DNA of 64,000 nt from Pelobates cultripes (lineage: Eukaryota > Chordata > Amphibia > Anura > Pelobatidae): contig OW240916.1 of assembly GCA_933207985.1 (NCBI GenBank), forward strand, positions 299,380,451 through 299,444,450, written 5' to 3'. Numbering within the stretch: the stretch's first letter is position 1; the number at the start of each line of letters is the position of its first letter. The position numbers and the translations under genes are program-made. The notes beneath the pieces were generated by a model. The model searched no databases. It was given only the letters and a program-made list of their open reading frames with translations, and was not told the DNA's origin. This document shows positions 1-12,632 of this stretch, piece by piece.

Positions 1-1885
1 CTTAAAACATCAACTGCAGATCAAGATACAAGTGAAGAATTAAAGTTGAGAACTGTTACACCCCAGTATATAGAGCAAATTATATTCACAGTAAATACAT
101 CCATTTCTGAAGAAGGATCTGGAGATGTATCTTCAACTGTTAAGGTAACACCATTGGATATATCCACCACACAGCAAACTGAACTAAGTTCCAGCGAACC
201 TTTGATAATTAAAACATTACCCTTTACATCAAGTGGTAAAGAAAAAGAAATCACTGCACTGGTTCCTAGTACAGAAGAAACACATAAAATACCAGATACT
301 GAAAAGGTATATAGTTATATTACAACCACATTCACGGCAGAACCTGATGGAAAAGATCTTACCGATGAGATATTTTCCGGTCATCCTTCTGAAGAAGAGT
401 CACTTGGTGAGTCTACTGCACCATCAGATGATACAGAAGATATAATTTCTATAATAGAAACCCAAACAGTGTCAGTTGCAAGTGATATGGTTACTACACA
501 GGAGTCATCAAAGATAACAACGAAGGGAACTTCCAGTTCCAGACCTGACATACCTCTTGTAACCACTAGCTTGATTAAAGAGGAATTTTCAACAGTATTC
601 ACTGAAATATTCCAAGGTTCAGAAGAGGGGTCTGGTACAGAAATAATTTCCAGCACTTTTGATACTGTGCTACCAGAAAAGGAATCTGTTTTAAGAGCAA
701 CCAGTATACCAAGTGAAGTAATCACTGATGTAGTAATTACAGAAAGTACAGAATATGACTCCATAAAAACTCTCCACTTGTCCAGTGCCTCTCCAACTGG
801 GAAATCTCAGGATCTCCCATTTACACTCCAAGTAGACACTATACCATTTACCACAAGGCCCCAACTACAGGATCTTGAAGTAGATGGGCTGTTGATATCT
901 TCTTCAGCTACTCCCAAATATAGCAGTATGATATCAACTGCACTGCCAATTGACACAGAAGATATATCCAGAGAAACTGATGTCATTAGCGATGTAACTA
1001 GCCAGAAACAACAAGAAACTGATAGTGAAATTAAACATTTTACTGTTACAACAGAAATTTCAAGTAAACTTGCATTCTCTGATACATTTGAACCAATTGA
1101 TCCAACTGCTAGTATTGACATAGTTGATGAGGAGTCTACCACATTCGTAACCCAAGAGCCAGAACCAACGTCTCCTGTGACTGTTATACTTGTTAATGGT
1201 GTATCTGATTTAACTGGAGTACTTATGCCAAGCACTTTGCCTTCTGCTGGATCAAAAACCGATCATGTTGTCTCAGAACAAGAAGTTAGTGCAGATGACA
1301 CAGTCACCTACAAGCCACCGGGCATAGATCATATTGATACCTCAGAATCTCCCTTAGATCATACTGTAAAAGATGTTGACATTTCAGAGGGAACTTTAAT
1401 AAACACAGAAGAAGATGAAAATGTGAATGACTTAGATGACCTTAAAAAAGATTTATCACCTACTTCTACCTCAGCTTCTTCTTATGTTGTTGCCAAGAGT
1501 GAAAAACCTGAACATGCAGCAGTCACAGAGGAACAAAGTACCGAGGAAGTCAGACAGGATGAAACTACGGATAATCCATTACTGTTGATTTATTCCACTT
1601 CGGATGTCGGATCAAGTACCAATCCACCTATTACTTACACAGTGCAAGAACCAGAAGATATATACTCCCAGACTGTTTTAGCAGTTGAGAAAGAGTTATC
1701 AACTGTGTCTACCAATATTGCTGAGACCACAGAAGACAGTGCAATAATTCCTGATGCTTCCACAACAGAAGGCCCTGCTGATGAGGATATAACGTCTTTA
1801 CCTGGCCTTGTTGCAGTGACCAATGAAATTGACATCCACATTTCAACTAGTAATAATGTTGAAGGAACTGAACTTCACATGACAA
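1..1885 (+). CDS. VCAN: Versican GAG-beta exon (exon 8, 3' part)
   Basis: This is the 3' part of the large chondroitin-sulfate attachment exon of versican, an extracellular matrix proteoglycan. The frame is open from base 1, so the exon starts upstream of the window. It encodes about 628 residues rich in Ser, Thr, Glu and Asp with no cysteine-rich domain, as expected for a mucin-like GAG region. Two Ser-Gly sites in the acidic context EEGSG (Ser codons at 118-120 and 631-633) are good glycosaminoglycan attachment candidates; other SG pairs at 229-237 and 376-381 have weaker context. A strong donor (gacaa|gtaaga) ends the exon at 1885 in phase 1, which joins correctly to the EGF exon at 5078. 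The open frame to 1977 is intronic read-through. Identity rests on the downstream G3 exons, because this region itself is poorly conserved. Confidence 0.93.
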
Positions 1886-2237
1886 GTAAGACCAAAATAC
1901 AAATCCATTTTATATCCTGTTATCAGTGGAAAGTAACCTTTAAGGTCTGGCTAGTAGGGTATGACTTGAAAGTTTAAGCCCCTCTATTATACATTATTTA
2001 TAAAAGTGTAACAGCAAATCCAATAACCGGCTGCAGACTACGGGATCACAGTGCAGTCTATAGACAAAAACTGAAATTCATATTAAAAAAAGTTGATCAC
2101 TGGTTATTTCTTTCCTAAAGCAAGGCACAAGGCAAAACAATAATGATGTCAGTGTTTCAGTCTCTAGCCATGATAAAAGTAATTATTGTTCATGTCACTA
2201 GATATCTAATCACTGTCTGTTTTTCTTTGTCTGTCTG

Positions 2238-2405
2238 ATCTATCTATCTATCTATAGATCTATCTATCTATCTATAGATCTATCTATCGATCTATCTATC
2301 TATCTATCTAGCTAGCTATCTATCTATCTATCTAGCTATCTACAAGTCTATCTATCTATCGATCGATCTATCTATCTATCTATCTATCTATCTATTTATC
2401 TATCA
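2238..2405. repeat. TATC/GATA tetranucleotide microsatellite
   Basis: The stretch is nearly pure CTAT repeats interrupted by short tagatc, gatcgatc and tagctagc variants. These make internal GATC and AGCT palindromes. It lies inside the VCAN intron after the GAG-beta exon and is likely length-polymorphic. Confidence 0.95.
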
Positions 2406-3603
2406 CTTATCACTTATTTCCAACATGTATCTAAATGACCTGTCCATCTTTCATCACCATATGTGTCTCTGCAATGCTGAATCTCATATAAAATCACTTT
2501 TTAATGACTTCACGTCTTGTTCATGCATGGTTGGTTACTGCTGCCAGACTATTATCAGTTCTTTGACACTGCTTGGCACTGCTAACAATCTAATTGGCTG
2601 TTTCCCTGTACTCATGATGTGTTGTTTGACATTAATACATGTTACATAGTTATGTAATAGTCCAGGTTGAACAAAGACTCAAGTACAACCTTTATGTAAT
2701 ATAAACTGTACATAACTGAGAATATTCTATCCCTAGTCCTTATAAAAATTACTTTTGGGAGTCTAACACTACACATGCATGTTTGCTATAAATATATGAA
2801 ATTATTAAAGCTAAGTAGGTTTGACGTATATTTAAAGCTCACGGAGTCCTCTCACTTTCAGCTCTTCTCTCTCAATCTTTTCTTGTTTGAGCACTGTATC
2901 GCCAATTTTCAGTTTGGTGACCATCTCTCTTTTTCCCCAACTCCTCTCCTGTAGTATCAACCCCTTTTGCTTTATCACTCAATCTCATTTCTAACCTGTT
3001 CTCTTAGGGTATGTCACTTACTATTTACACTTTTTGTGTATTTTCTCATCTTTTCATCCATCGGTCACACACACTAGACAATATATTTTATTCTTGTCCC
3101 TATTTTCTTATTTTTTCTTTGTTTTAATATTTGAGTTTGTCACGTGAACCACCTCTTCATGTGTCTTTCATTAGATCTCTTTTTTTCTACTTGATATCTC
3201 TCCCACAATCACACTGTCTTTCTCCTCTCTACTTCTTTCAAAATCTGTCTTTGCATCCACAACCTTGATGTAAAGATCTCTCATTGGCCTTGATTTAATA
3301 AGCTTTCCAAGTGATTAAATACTGCTGGAAAAACATTGCAAATTATTTATCTACTAAAAATTCCCATAGATGTTAATCGGGACTTCTGTAGATAAATAAT
3401 TTGAAAAGTTTTTTTTAACAGTATTGAATTGTTAAGACAGCTTATTAAAGTCAGGCCATTGTTCCACGGGCTTTCCCCTCTTAAAACAATCGCATAACCC
3501 TTTGGTCACTGCAATCTAATAACATATTCTATCTTTTTGCATACTGACAAAATCGAATCGATGCTTTGAAGCTTCGAGGACATTTACAATTCATTAGACC
3601 ACA

Positions 3604-3730
3604 GGTAGTCAGCCTTCAGCACTCCAGATGTTGTGGACTACATCTCCCCTGATGCTTTGCCAGCATTTTGGCTGTAAGAACACTATTAAAGATAAAGTCC
3701 ACAACATCTCGAGTTCCAAAGGTTACCTAC
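3604..3730. mobile_element. Palindromic MITE, family A (diverged copy)
   Basis: A left arm containing 'ccagatgttgtggacta' is mirrored by a right arm containing 'agtccacaacatct'. The ends resemble ggtagNcaacc and its complement. Related copies lie at 30959-31085 and 57286-57405, with a half copy near 46601, so this is a dispersed non-autonomous family. The superfamily is not clear from sequence alone. Confidence 0.7.
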
Positions 3731-4558
3731 CATTGCATTAGACTATCCTAATCATTCTGAGATGTGTGCATATGTACCACCTAGAGAGTACAGTAAATTT
3801 AGCTGGCACCCAGTTATGAGTAGTCTCCCTCTGGGCCAACACAACATTTAACCCTTCTGAAGTCAATAAAATAATTTGTTTTGAAATAGGGAACAGTAAA
3901 ATCCATTAATCAGCCACTCATTCGGTTAAAACTTGACTGAATTTATGTAAGAAGAAAATCATTATATTTAAGGTGATTAGTATTATTAATTTTAGAACTA
4001 TTTTAGCATCAATTCAAAATCAGTCTTCAACACTTCAATTAATTCATCTTTAAAGACCCAATGCTTTCATTCTGAGAAAATAGACATATTCTTCTAATTA
4101 AAGTCACCAAAGAAACTAAATGCATGATATTTCTGAAATGTTGCAGTAATGCTAACCAGGTGAACATATCACAATAAACAAAGGACTGGCAATGATGAAA
4201 GGCAAACCTCAAAGCATGCAAAAATGAAACAAAATGTGCAAGAATCTGCTCATGAAAGCCTTGACGTATTCATTATAAAAAAAATAGAATATAAGATAAA
4301 AGTTTTCAGATTCTATTTCCCTCTCTGCCATTCTCTGTATTGTTTGTTCTGTAAAAAAAGGGATCGCGTGCAGGGTCATCCACTAATGGGTGGATTGCTG
4401 GGAATTTAAAATTATTTGTGAAAGTGAATATCAAATTATAGGCCAAGATTGCTGAACAGAAACGTACAGCTTACTTGGAGATTTTTTTCCAGTTCGACTA
4501 TTGTGGCCTGACTTGTGAAATTCACTTTGAATTCCCAACAATTCACCCTTTAGTGCAA

Positions 4559-4692
4559 GGGTGCCCAAAAGGTAGATCCCCAGATGTTTTAAAACTACAG
4601 CTTTCATGATGCTTTGTCATTGTAAAGGCATGCAAAGCATCATGGAAGTTGTAGTTCTGCAAAACCTGGGGAATCTACCTTGTGGGAACCCC
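4559..4692. mobile_element. Palindromic MITE, family B
   Basis: The arms 'ggtagatccccag' and 'ctggggaatctacc' bracket a second inverted pair: 'aaactacagctttcatgatg' against 'catcatggaagttgtagttc'. A second copy of the same layout lies at 8304-8441. Both are in VCAN introns. Confidence 0.7.
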
Positions 4693-5077
4693 TGCTTTAG
4701 TGAATATGTTTGAGCTGCAATGGAAATGTGATTTCCTGTGTGATCCTGTTAAATAGCAGTGTAGAAAACAAAATAAACAGGCAGAACATCATTTATATAT
4801 CCCAAGTTTTTAATATATAGATTTAAATATTAAACTGTATCAGAATATGAGTTAAAAAAGCACTGAATAACCTAACTGTTGTCCAGCAATCAAAAGGGAT
4901 ATTCACTATTATCACTGTAACGCTTACTTGTAGGATTTGAGTGCCAGAATTAAAAAAAAAACCTAAATGTACATGATACATAGCTAGGTAGAAAGAAAAG
5001 TAAAATAAAGTGTAATATGCTAAAGAATATCAGCGATCAATTTCACAAAAATTTTTTTTCCGTTTATTTAATTTTAG

Positions 5078-5194
5078 CTCAAGACCCATGCAAACTGAAT
5101 CCTTGCCAACAGGGTGGCACATGTTATCGTCGAGGGGGCACTTCTTTCGTCTGCACTTGTATGCCTGGTTACAGTGGAGAACTTTGTGAAATTG
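5078..5194 (+). CDS. VCAN: Versican EGF-like domain 1 exon (exon 9)
   Basis: The exon encodes the first EGF-like repeat of the C-terminal G3 domain, starting QDPCKLNPC and ending in GYSGELCEI. All six EGF cysteines are present. It is flanked by attttag and gtaaat splice sites in phase 1-1 and is 117 bp long, one codon longer than I recall for the mammalian exon because of an extra residue between the third and fourth cysteines. It lacks the Asp/Asn hydroxylation motif that EGF2 has. In lecticans this module sits between the GAG region and the lectin domain and takes part in cell-surface and matrix interactions. Confidence 0.97.
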
Positions 5195-6168
5195 GTAAAT
5201 AAAGATGATTTATAAAAATTGAAATTAATGTTGTCACTAGAGTTGTGCAAAATTTTATTTTAGCCGATTCGTTTAAACCAATTATTTTTTTTTAAATCAC
5301 ACCTGAAAAAATCGATGCATCTGTGATTCACCTGTATGGTCTTATTCATTAGGTAAATCCTGGATGAATTGATTCATTGGATGTGGATTGAAAATTATGG
5401 GATTCAGAAGAACAGGCAGAAAATCAATTTTTACATAAGTCTAGTTATTACTGCATATTTAATTTTTTTGGGTTTCAGATTATTATTGATTATTGCTAAG
5501 TTGATTATGTTCAATAAATGTCAGAAAAATATTAGAATCAATGGATTCATAATAATTAATGAAAGGTCCATACTAGTGAATGTCTAGTCTGACGTACTGT
5601 TTTTTTTTTTTTTTATTGGACATTAAGCTATTGCAATATTTTCTGGGGAATGGAACACGCGAAATGTTATTGTCACCTACGTATGCTTTTAGTGAGGGAT
5701 TTTCACTAAAATGTATGCCCTTTTATTCACATATTGCATTTTGTAACATTTTCAAATTAATTTTAGTGCCCGTTTAAGAAGGGAATTCTCAACTGAAAAC
5801 TAATCTAGTTGAGGGAGAGGTACAATTCGATTTTCCTGCTAAGCTTAGTTAGTCTTGCCGGTAGCATTGATTTAAACGAAACCAAGGGAATGGCAATCAA
5901 GTAATTGAGAATAGTCCTGGGTTTGTCTATGTATGTGGTAGTGATATTGCTTCCAATATGAAGATGTTCTGTGCCAGGATCTTCACTCATTTGGTGATCT
6001 ATACACATTCTTCTGATTACTGATACTGTTATATACAATATATCCTTCACTTACATCCCACATGATAACTGCTTATCGTTAATACCAAATGCTAATTTGT
6101 AATAGTGAGTGATATCAATTGTCTTGGTGTTATTTTAAAAACATACTTCCTTGTTTTGTTTCCCGCAG
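5195..6168 (+). other. VCAN: VCAN intron between EGF1 and EGF2 exons
   Basis: AT-rich intron with poly-T runs near 5597 and a cccgcag acceptor at its end. I see no exon, RNA gene or clear mobile element in it. Confidence 0.8.
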
Positions 6169-6282
6169 ACATAGATGAATGCCAGTCAAATCTCTGTCGA
6201 AATGGTGCAGGTTGCATCGATGGGATTAACACTTTCACATGTATCTGTCTTCCAAGTTATGCCGGAGCACTTTGTGAGCAAG
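6169..6282 (+). CDS. VCAN: Versican calcium-binding EGF-like domain 2 exon (exon 10)
   Basis: This 114-bp phase 1-1 exon encodes the second EGF-like repeat, [10 protein letters not shown] through ALCEQ, with six cysteines. The DIDEC start and the [12 protein letters not shown] segment fit the calcium-binding EGF pattern, including the C-x-D-x4-F-x-C-x-C Asp hydroxylation motif. The acceptor is tcccgcag and the donor is g|gtagga. It joins in frame to the lectin exon at 10562. Confidence 0.97.
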
Positions 6283-9200
6283 GTAGGATCAGTTATCACT
6301 GGAGTTACGTCCCATCCAAATATGTATGCATAGAGTTTAAAAACACTTGTTTTTGGGCTGGGACTAAATTCAAATTAGTTTTTTTTTTGTGTGAAAATGC
6401 ATGTCAGGAGGTATAACTGTATATAAAGAGGATCATTTTTTTTTCTGAAAGAGCTGTGGATTTCTATAGTATCCTTCCACTGTTGAAAAATTGAAAAATA
6501 GTCTACAATGTTTTATTATACAGAAATAACATTTCTGAAAATGACTGAAATATCTGAACTGTCTCAATTTCGGCAGAACAATCCTTTTTAGGTCCTATCC
6601 TGCCATCACTCTTTTGTTCCATAGTGTCCTGCTTTTGGGAACACCAGAAAACTGTCCCCAAAAAAAAGTTTACTGCAAGCTCATTAGATGCGCTTACACT
6701 GCACTTAGAGCACTAGGACCACAGAAATAGTGCTCCATGCATGGTCTGCCCTATGTAGGTGCCCTGCTTGCTTGGCAGGCATCCTGGCATGCATTCATGC
6801 TAGGTTGCCCATCCAGTAATTTTGGTAGACCCGGCACCTTTCTGATTGGATCAGCTTCCTTTGGACAGAGCCAGTGACTCGAACATGCCACTGGCCCACC
6901 ACCTTTACCTGCTGCCACTAGTATCCTGCTTCAAGGAACGCTGATGTTATGAGTATGCTTAACTACAACTTATTTCTACCATATTATGCTTGAAGTTTCT
7001 TGCACAAGGAAAATAAAAAATAGTAAAAAATAGGCACATAAGTAAGTAGAAAATTAGGAAGAGAAAATTTTAATAAGAGGTGACAGAAAATTGTGTTAGT
7101 GGTCTGTGCTTTTTTCTTATTCTTAAAAATGTACTGCATGCTCAGAGGGGGTTTGGCCAGTAAACAACATGAGCTCCTGCTAAGTGCCTGTGGCCTTCTG
7201 CCGGGCCCTGCCACTTTCAACAAAAAAGCAATAGTCAAAGCAGATCCCCACTATTGTAAATTGAGTGCATATGTTCATCAGTTTGCTACTCGGCTTACTG
7301 TCCTCTCGATACGGTTGCCAGATCACAATTTGAATTAGGAACATCTATGAAAATGTGTATATTATGGCTTTTGGTGGTTAAATTAGAAGTCCGCAGGATT
7401 ACATTTATGAAGGTGTCCCGAAATCAACTGCAGACATGGCAACAGGAACCTCAGGGCGTTAAGTCAGCTGTGCCCATGATTTAGGTTTCATCAAGCTGGT
7501 CAAAGAAATAGAGTATAAATGATGACAGGAGCATGTTGGTGACACCCTATATTGAATATATTTAGAAATCTCTTTGTCATAATATTCGAGGTTATCACTG
7601 TCTATCTGACACATAATTCCCTAACAGAGGTGTAAGAAATAAACTGAAGTTTCTTTGTGCCAAATGTGGCAATCAATTAGTTTTGCACACACGCAAAGTA
7701 TTTATGTGATACAATGCTTCCTTAAATGGTTAAAAAAGATTCAGACTATCTGTACGTAATAGACTTTTGGTTCATTTTTTTCTATTCTGGATCTCATTTT
7801 TTCTTAGCTGAGGGCTCTGCAGTGGTTTGGGAACTGGGAAAAGTGTCCTCAGCCAAATCTCCATTCTGCCAGACAAAATAAAACTGTATTAGAGATGCAG
7901 ACACACTCGTCTGGCAGGAGCCTAAATTTTGCCGCGTCAGTCTTAAATGCAACGCAGTCAGAGATCTGCCAAGCAGACTGATCATGTACCATGTTGTACC
8001 ACAGGATGGGTGTGGGTTATTGCTTAGATTAAGTTTTATAGCTTAACATTGGTCTAATTCTATATTTTACATAAAACAATATGTCTCTTAACATTATGAA
8101 TTGTGCTCACACCTATAAACTTCTTGAGTGAGCTAATATGTTAAAACATTTAATTACATTATGACCAAATTTATTGGAAATATTGAAATGCTGGTAAACC
8201 CAATGACTTAATTCTGCCATTCAAATGTATGATACATTATTCCACTGCTATGGTTGCAAAAAAGGGACATTCGCTGTATCCTTACATCAGGGATGGTTTA
8301 GAACAGGGCTAATCAATAGGTAGATTTCCAGATGATGTAAAACTACAACTCCCATGATGCTTTGGCATTCTAAAGGCATACAAAGCATCACAGGAGTTGT
8401 AGTTCTACAACACCTGGGGATCTACCTATTAGGTAGCCCAGGTTTAGAACAATGGTGGACAAAAGGTATTCTTCAAATCTTGTAGAACGTCATAACCTAT
8501 GATGCTTTGCAAGTCCAAACAGCTGGAGCAGCAATCCCTGGTGTACCATAAGTATTTATTTCCCGTGTACCTGCAGAAATTACAGTAGACAAACAACAGG
8601 CAGCCTTGTTTGCAGGCAGAGATGTACTTGTCCTTTTTTTTCATTTTACTCGTCATCCTGCTAGAGTAAGGGAAAGTAAGACAAAATCAGATTCATGACT
8701 GGTCGCAAAAGTTGAAATAATCAGAACTGGCTAGGGAATTGTAAGCTGAAGTCACAATAGCTGAGCTGGACACACAGCAGGGGCTTGAGATGTTTTTTTC
8801 AGTTCAGCTAGTTTAGCTTACAATGTGCAATTTCCCATTCTATTAGACACTTTCCCATTCTATTAGAATTTATGCACAAAGCAGTGAATTACAGTGTTTG
8901 GGCAAGGGAATCACACTATTTATGATGGAGTAGTCAACCTGGAAAGAAATAGCTGAATTGGACAAATGTCTCTAGAATGGCTGAATTAGCTCACCATGTG
9001 TTATTCCCTTGTAAGTCTACAGTCCCCTAACACAAATGCTAACTGGAATAATGCAAATAACGATTTGCTGTGTTTATGACAGGCCAGTGTGATGTGTGAT
9101 ATGAAGCAGGAAGTCGTTTAACCAGCTGACATCTGCTTCTAGAATTAGAATGTGCTTGTAATAGGACTCATCACTTTTATTCCAACTCTTACATGAACAT

Positions 9201-10561
9201 ATGCGAGGATCAAGGACATTAAAGTCAATTAAAAAAAAACAAAAAAAATATGCATATTTTAAAAGCACTGAGGATATTACAATCCATATTCAAAACCATA
9301 TGGATATGTTTAAAGTTCTCACAGGGGTGGACAAAAATCCCCAAACTGTTGTAGAAAGGCAATGCCAAAATGCTTTGACAAACTTTCAGTCTCAGATAAA
9401 CATTCGGCTTAACATTTTTAATCTTAATAGATTTTACTAACAAATGGCACAATATAACTTCACCAACAATTATTTTTTCTCTGAACATGTTCGGCAAGGT
9501 TCATGAAACCATTACTTCATCTTCATACATTAGCATGAATAACAAGAAAGGCTTTACAGAAATGACTTTAAAAGATGGCATTTAATAATAAAGGGTATCT
9601 GACAAATACAACTTAATCTTAAATGATAGAGAATCAAATTTTATCTATACATTGTGCAAACAGAATTGCTAGCAAATGTCTAGATATCTCTAAAATCAGA
9701 GAATAAAAACAGCTCTTCCACTCAGACAGTTCAGTATGCGCGAACCTGTGCGAACCAGTTCCAATTAGTACATAGATACGAAATATGTTCTCTGTTTGTC
9801 TGTTATGAGGCATCATGTCTGTTATCAGGGAAATGCCCCCTTTGGGAGTCTCTGCTACTTGAATTAAGGGAAAGCAATGCCTACAAGGGGAAGTCAAGAG
9901 GAGCGTCAGGCTCTGTGTGAGAGCTGCTGCAGCAGCAGCACTGTGAGAGGAGAGAAACAGACAAAATAATATATTGCATCAGCCTTGGATAAAGAATGGA
10001 AAAAGAGAAAACAGATAAGTTTTAGTTACACAAAGCTATCATAAAGTGTTAAATACTTTGAACTTGTTAATAGAACCAAGTCTGTGCTTCCCAAATAGTG
10101 GTATGCAGGAGAGGTGTGTAATGCAGCAGTGTAACACTGACTGAAAACTCACAGCAGGAGACATGGAACATAGAAATAAACTAAAATATAACCTTTTGAT
10201 TGTATTAAGTGAAGAAAACCAAAGATGTATAATAAGAGTCAAACAAGGTCGTTTGAAAACTGCAAACCTATATCCGTCATGACAGGTTCACTTTAAGTCT
10301 CTGTAATATTTAAAAATAAAATGAAAAAAATGATTCCTGTTTTTTAACAGTCTGAGACTAGACAGTATAATTGCTTGGCACAGTTTGGATGGAACATTTA
10401 ATGTCTAATAATAGATTGTACAAGCAATGTATGGATTTTCAAATATAAGTCAGAACCACAGAAGAAATGCATATTTTCTTTTACAGTGCACATGCATTTT
10501 TTTTTTAAGAACTACCAGGTGTCAGTAATAACGTTGTTTGTTTTATTTTGTTTACTTTTAG
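6283..10561 (+). other. VCAN: VCAN intron between EGF2 and lectin exon 1
   Basis: A 4.3-kb intron containing one family-B MITE (8304-8441) and otherwise unremarkable AT-rich sequence. Short open frames here have no recognisable protein content. Confidence 0.8.
8304..8441. mobile_element. Palindromic MITE, family B
   Basis: It carries the same nested inverted arms as the copy at 4559-4692. 'aggtagatttccag' pairs with 'ctggggatctacct', and 'aaactacaactcccatgatg' pairs with a complementary stretch ending 'gttgtagttc'. Outer ends gggct and agccc also pair. Confidence 0.75.
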
Positions 10562-10720
10562 ATACGGAAGTCTGTGATTATGGATGGCACAAGTTTCAAG
10601 GTCATTGCTACAAATACTTTGCTCATCGTCGCACCTGGGATGCAGCTGAGAGAGAATGCCGTGTTCAGGGAGGACATTTGACGAGCGTTCTGTCACAAGA
10701 AGAGCAGTCATTTGTCAACC
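10562..10720 (+). CDS. VCAN: Versican C-type lectin exon 1 (exon 11)
   Basis: The exon opens with [19 protein letters not shown] and runs to SQEEQSFVN. It contains the first lectin cysteines and the signature [13 protein letters not shown] helix. It is 159 bp, with a ttacttttag acceptor and a gtaagt donor, entering in phase 1 and leaving after the first base of an Arg codon. The versican lectin domain binds tenascins, fibulins and sulfated glycolipids (family knowledge). The match to mammalian versican is very high, which makes VCAN a better call than aggrecan, neurocan or brevican. Confidence 0.98.
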
Positions 10721-10843
10721 GTAAGTTCTTCTTAACTGAAAACTACTGCATTTTGCAAAAAGTTTGTTTACCGTATACATTACACTTCTTTTATTGTGCT
10801 AGTACTTAATATAAAAATATTTTTTCTGATTTTCTTTTAAAAG
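10721..10843 (+). other. VCAN: Short VCAN intron between lectin exons 1 and 2
   Basis: A 123-bp intron from gtaagttctt to a ttttaaaag acceptor. No other feature is seen. Confidence 0.9.
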
Positions 10844-10926
10844 GATTGGGTCATGATTATCAGTGGATTGGTCTTAATGATAAGATGTTCGAGAATGATT
10901 TCCGCTGGTCTGATGGGAGTACTCTG
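10844..10926 (+). CDS. VCAN: Versican C-type lectin exon 2 (exon 12)
   Basis: This 83-bp exon encodes [18 protein letters not shown] and FRWSDGSTL, which includes the conserved WIGL strand of the C-type lectin fold. It completes an Arg codon split with the preceding exon and ends in phase 0 before a gtaaga donor. The next coding exon is about 15 kb away. Confidence 0.98.
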
Positions 10927-11564
10927 GTAAGACTTTGCTTCACTGTTCAAATTTTTAGCAGTTATACATAAACTGATATGGACCTTATAGTACGTATAAT
11001 GTAGCATTCTAGAAATTTAGCATTTGCATACTTTGAGGTTTATAAAGAAAAAGTCTAATTATTTAGCTTCTTTTCATGGGTTATGGGCACCTTGGTAACT
11101 ATGATAATGGGTATTGTCTAGCCTTAGTCCTGGTTAATAACAGTATAGTTAAAACTATGAATGTGTTCTTCAATTTGTGTAATTAGAATATATGATGCAC
11201 ATATAAGAATTTACTGTAAATGTGTAGACAAACAAGAACAGACTGTCAACATTCAATACGTGCAAACCAAGATGAAGGACCCAGGAGTCCAAAAACAAGA
11301 GTACTATTTCTAGCTCACCTTGCTAATCTTGTCCTAAAGTACTCCAATAATCATTGAGCCACATCAAACATTTCATCATATTTAAATCCATCTTGGATGT
11401 CAACAAATTGTTAATTTCACAAGTAAATCATTTATTTTCTTATGCTCTTTCTTTTTAGTACTTCTCAATAAATAATGCACAACACCTCAGTTATCACTCT
11501 GTATTTTCAGCTAATAGTAGCGTGCTAAGTGTGCACACAATGTTAAAAATGGACTCAAACTAAG

Positions 11565-11668
<104 letters not shown>

Positions 11669-12410
11669 ATATTTATGCTGTGAAGTAATTTCCCTTCTAG
11701 ATTTAGGTAAAAGGAAGAGAATCAACAAAGAGTGCAAACCATGCAGCAGCAAATACCTAATAACTGGCATTAAAACAACATTTTAGCAATAAAGTTCTAA
11801 GTGTTGCCAACAAAATTAAATTTTAGTTTGATTTAATTCTTCAGATTAAAATCAACCATTTGGAGCATTCAGTAAAACTTAATTTTATATATTGCTGCAG
11901 GTGAAATGTTATATTTATGAGTAATTTATGAGTAATGTCAAAGACAGTAGGAAAATTGGCATATAAATTGGCAATTTTGTTAACAGTGTTGGTTAACCAT
12001 CAAAATCTTCTCTCCATGGAATTAACAGTTCGTTTAGCTATGTATGTGTACTTGTTATGTTCTGCTGCTATCTTTAACCTCCAAGTTCATTCATTTTTGG
12101 TTAATGATTTTAAATCTGTCAAATTTGGTTTGTCAATAGTGAAGAAAAACGCAATTTCATCAACTCCTGAATTATAACCCAATCACTCTAATCAACTATA
12201 ATGTATTAATTAACTCATAACCGTTAAACGGGTTTCAGAGAACAGCAAAAGTCAAAACTCGGTCAAAACTTAACGATCTAGGCAGAAATTTAACCGGTAG
12301 TGAATTTAACCTTTATACTTTCGGGATCCATTAACATTTCCTACAATAACAACATCTTTTATATAGAATCCAGATGATGTCCTCATATATCACATGCTAT
12401 ACTTCATGTA

Positions 12411-12632
12411 CAGTCAGGTCCATAAATATTGGAACATCGACACAATTCTAATCGTTTTGGCTCTATACACCACCACAATGGATTTGAAATGAAATGAACA
12501 AGATGTGCTTTAACTGCAGACTTTCAGCTTTAATTGGAGGGTATTTACATCCAAATCAGGTGAACGGTGTAGGAATTACAACAGTTTGTATATGTGCCTC
12601 CCACTTTTCAAAGGACCAAAAGTAATGGGACA
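12411..12632. repeat. Left terminal inverted repeat of Tc1-like element
   Basis: It is complementary to 14130-14351, from cagtcaggtcc at the edge to a segment reading 'aaagtaatgggaca'. A few mismatches are visible. The inner part of this repeat is included in the 408-bp duplication. Confidence 0.9.

Larger units (their letters stand above)
1886..5077 (+). other. VCAN: VCAN intron between GAG-beta and EGF1 exons
   Basis: This intron runs from a gtaaga donor to an attttag acceptor. It holds a TATC microsatellite (2238-2405), two small palindromic MITE-like repeats (3604-3730 and 4559-4692) and otherwise AT-rich sequence. I see no exon or RNA gene in it. Confidence 0.85.

Noticed and set aside
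21..1841. Several minus-strand open frames opposite the versican exon
   Set aside because: They mirror the codon bias of the sense exon (Ser/Thr/Val-rich shadows) and have no recognisable domain.
1886..1977. Continuation of the versican frame to a stop at 1977
   Set aside because: A strong splice donor at 1886 in the right phase joins to the EGF exon; the rest is intronic read-through.
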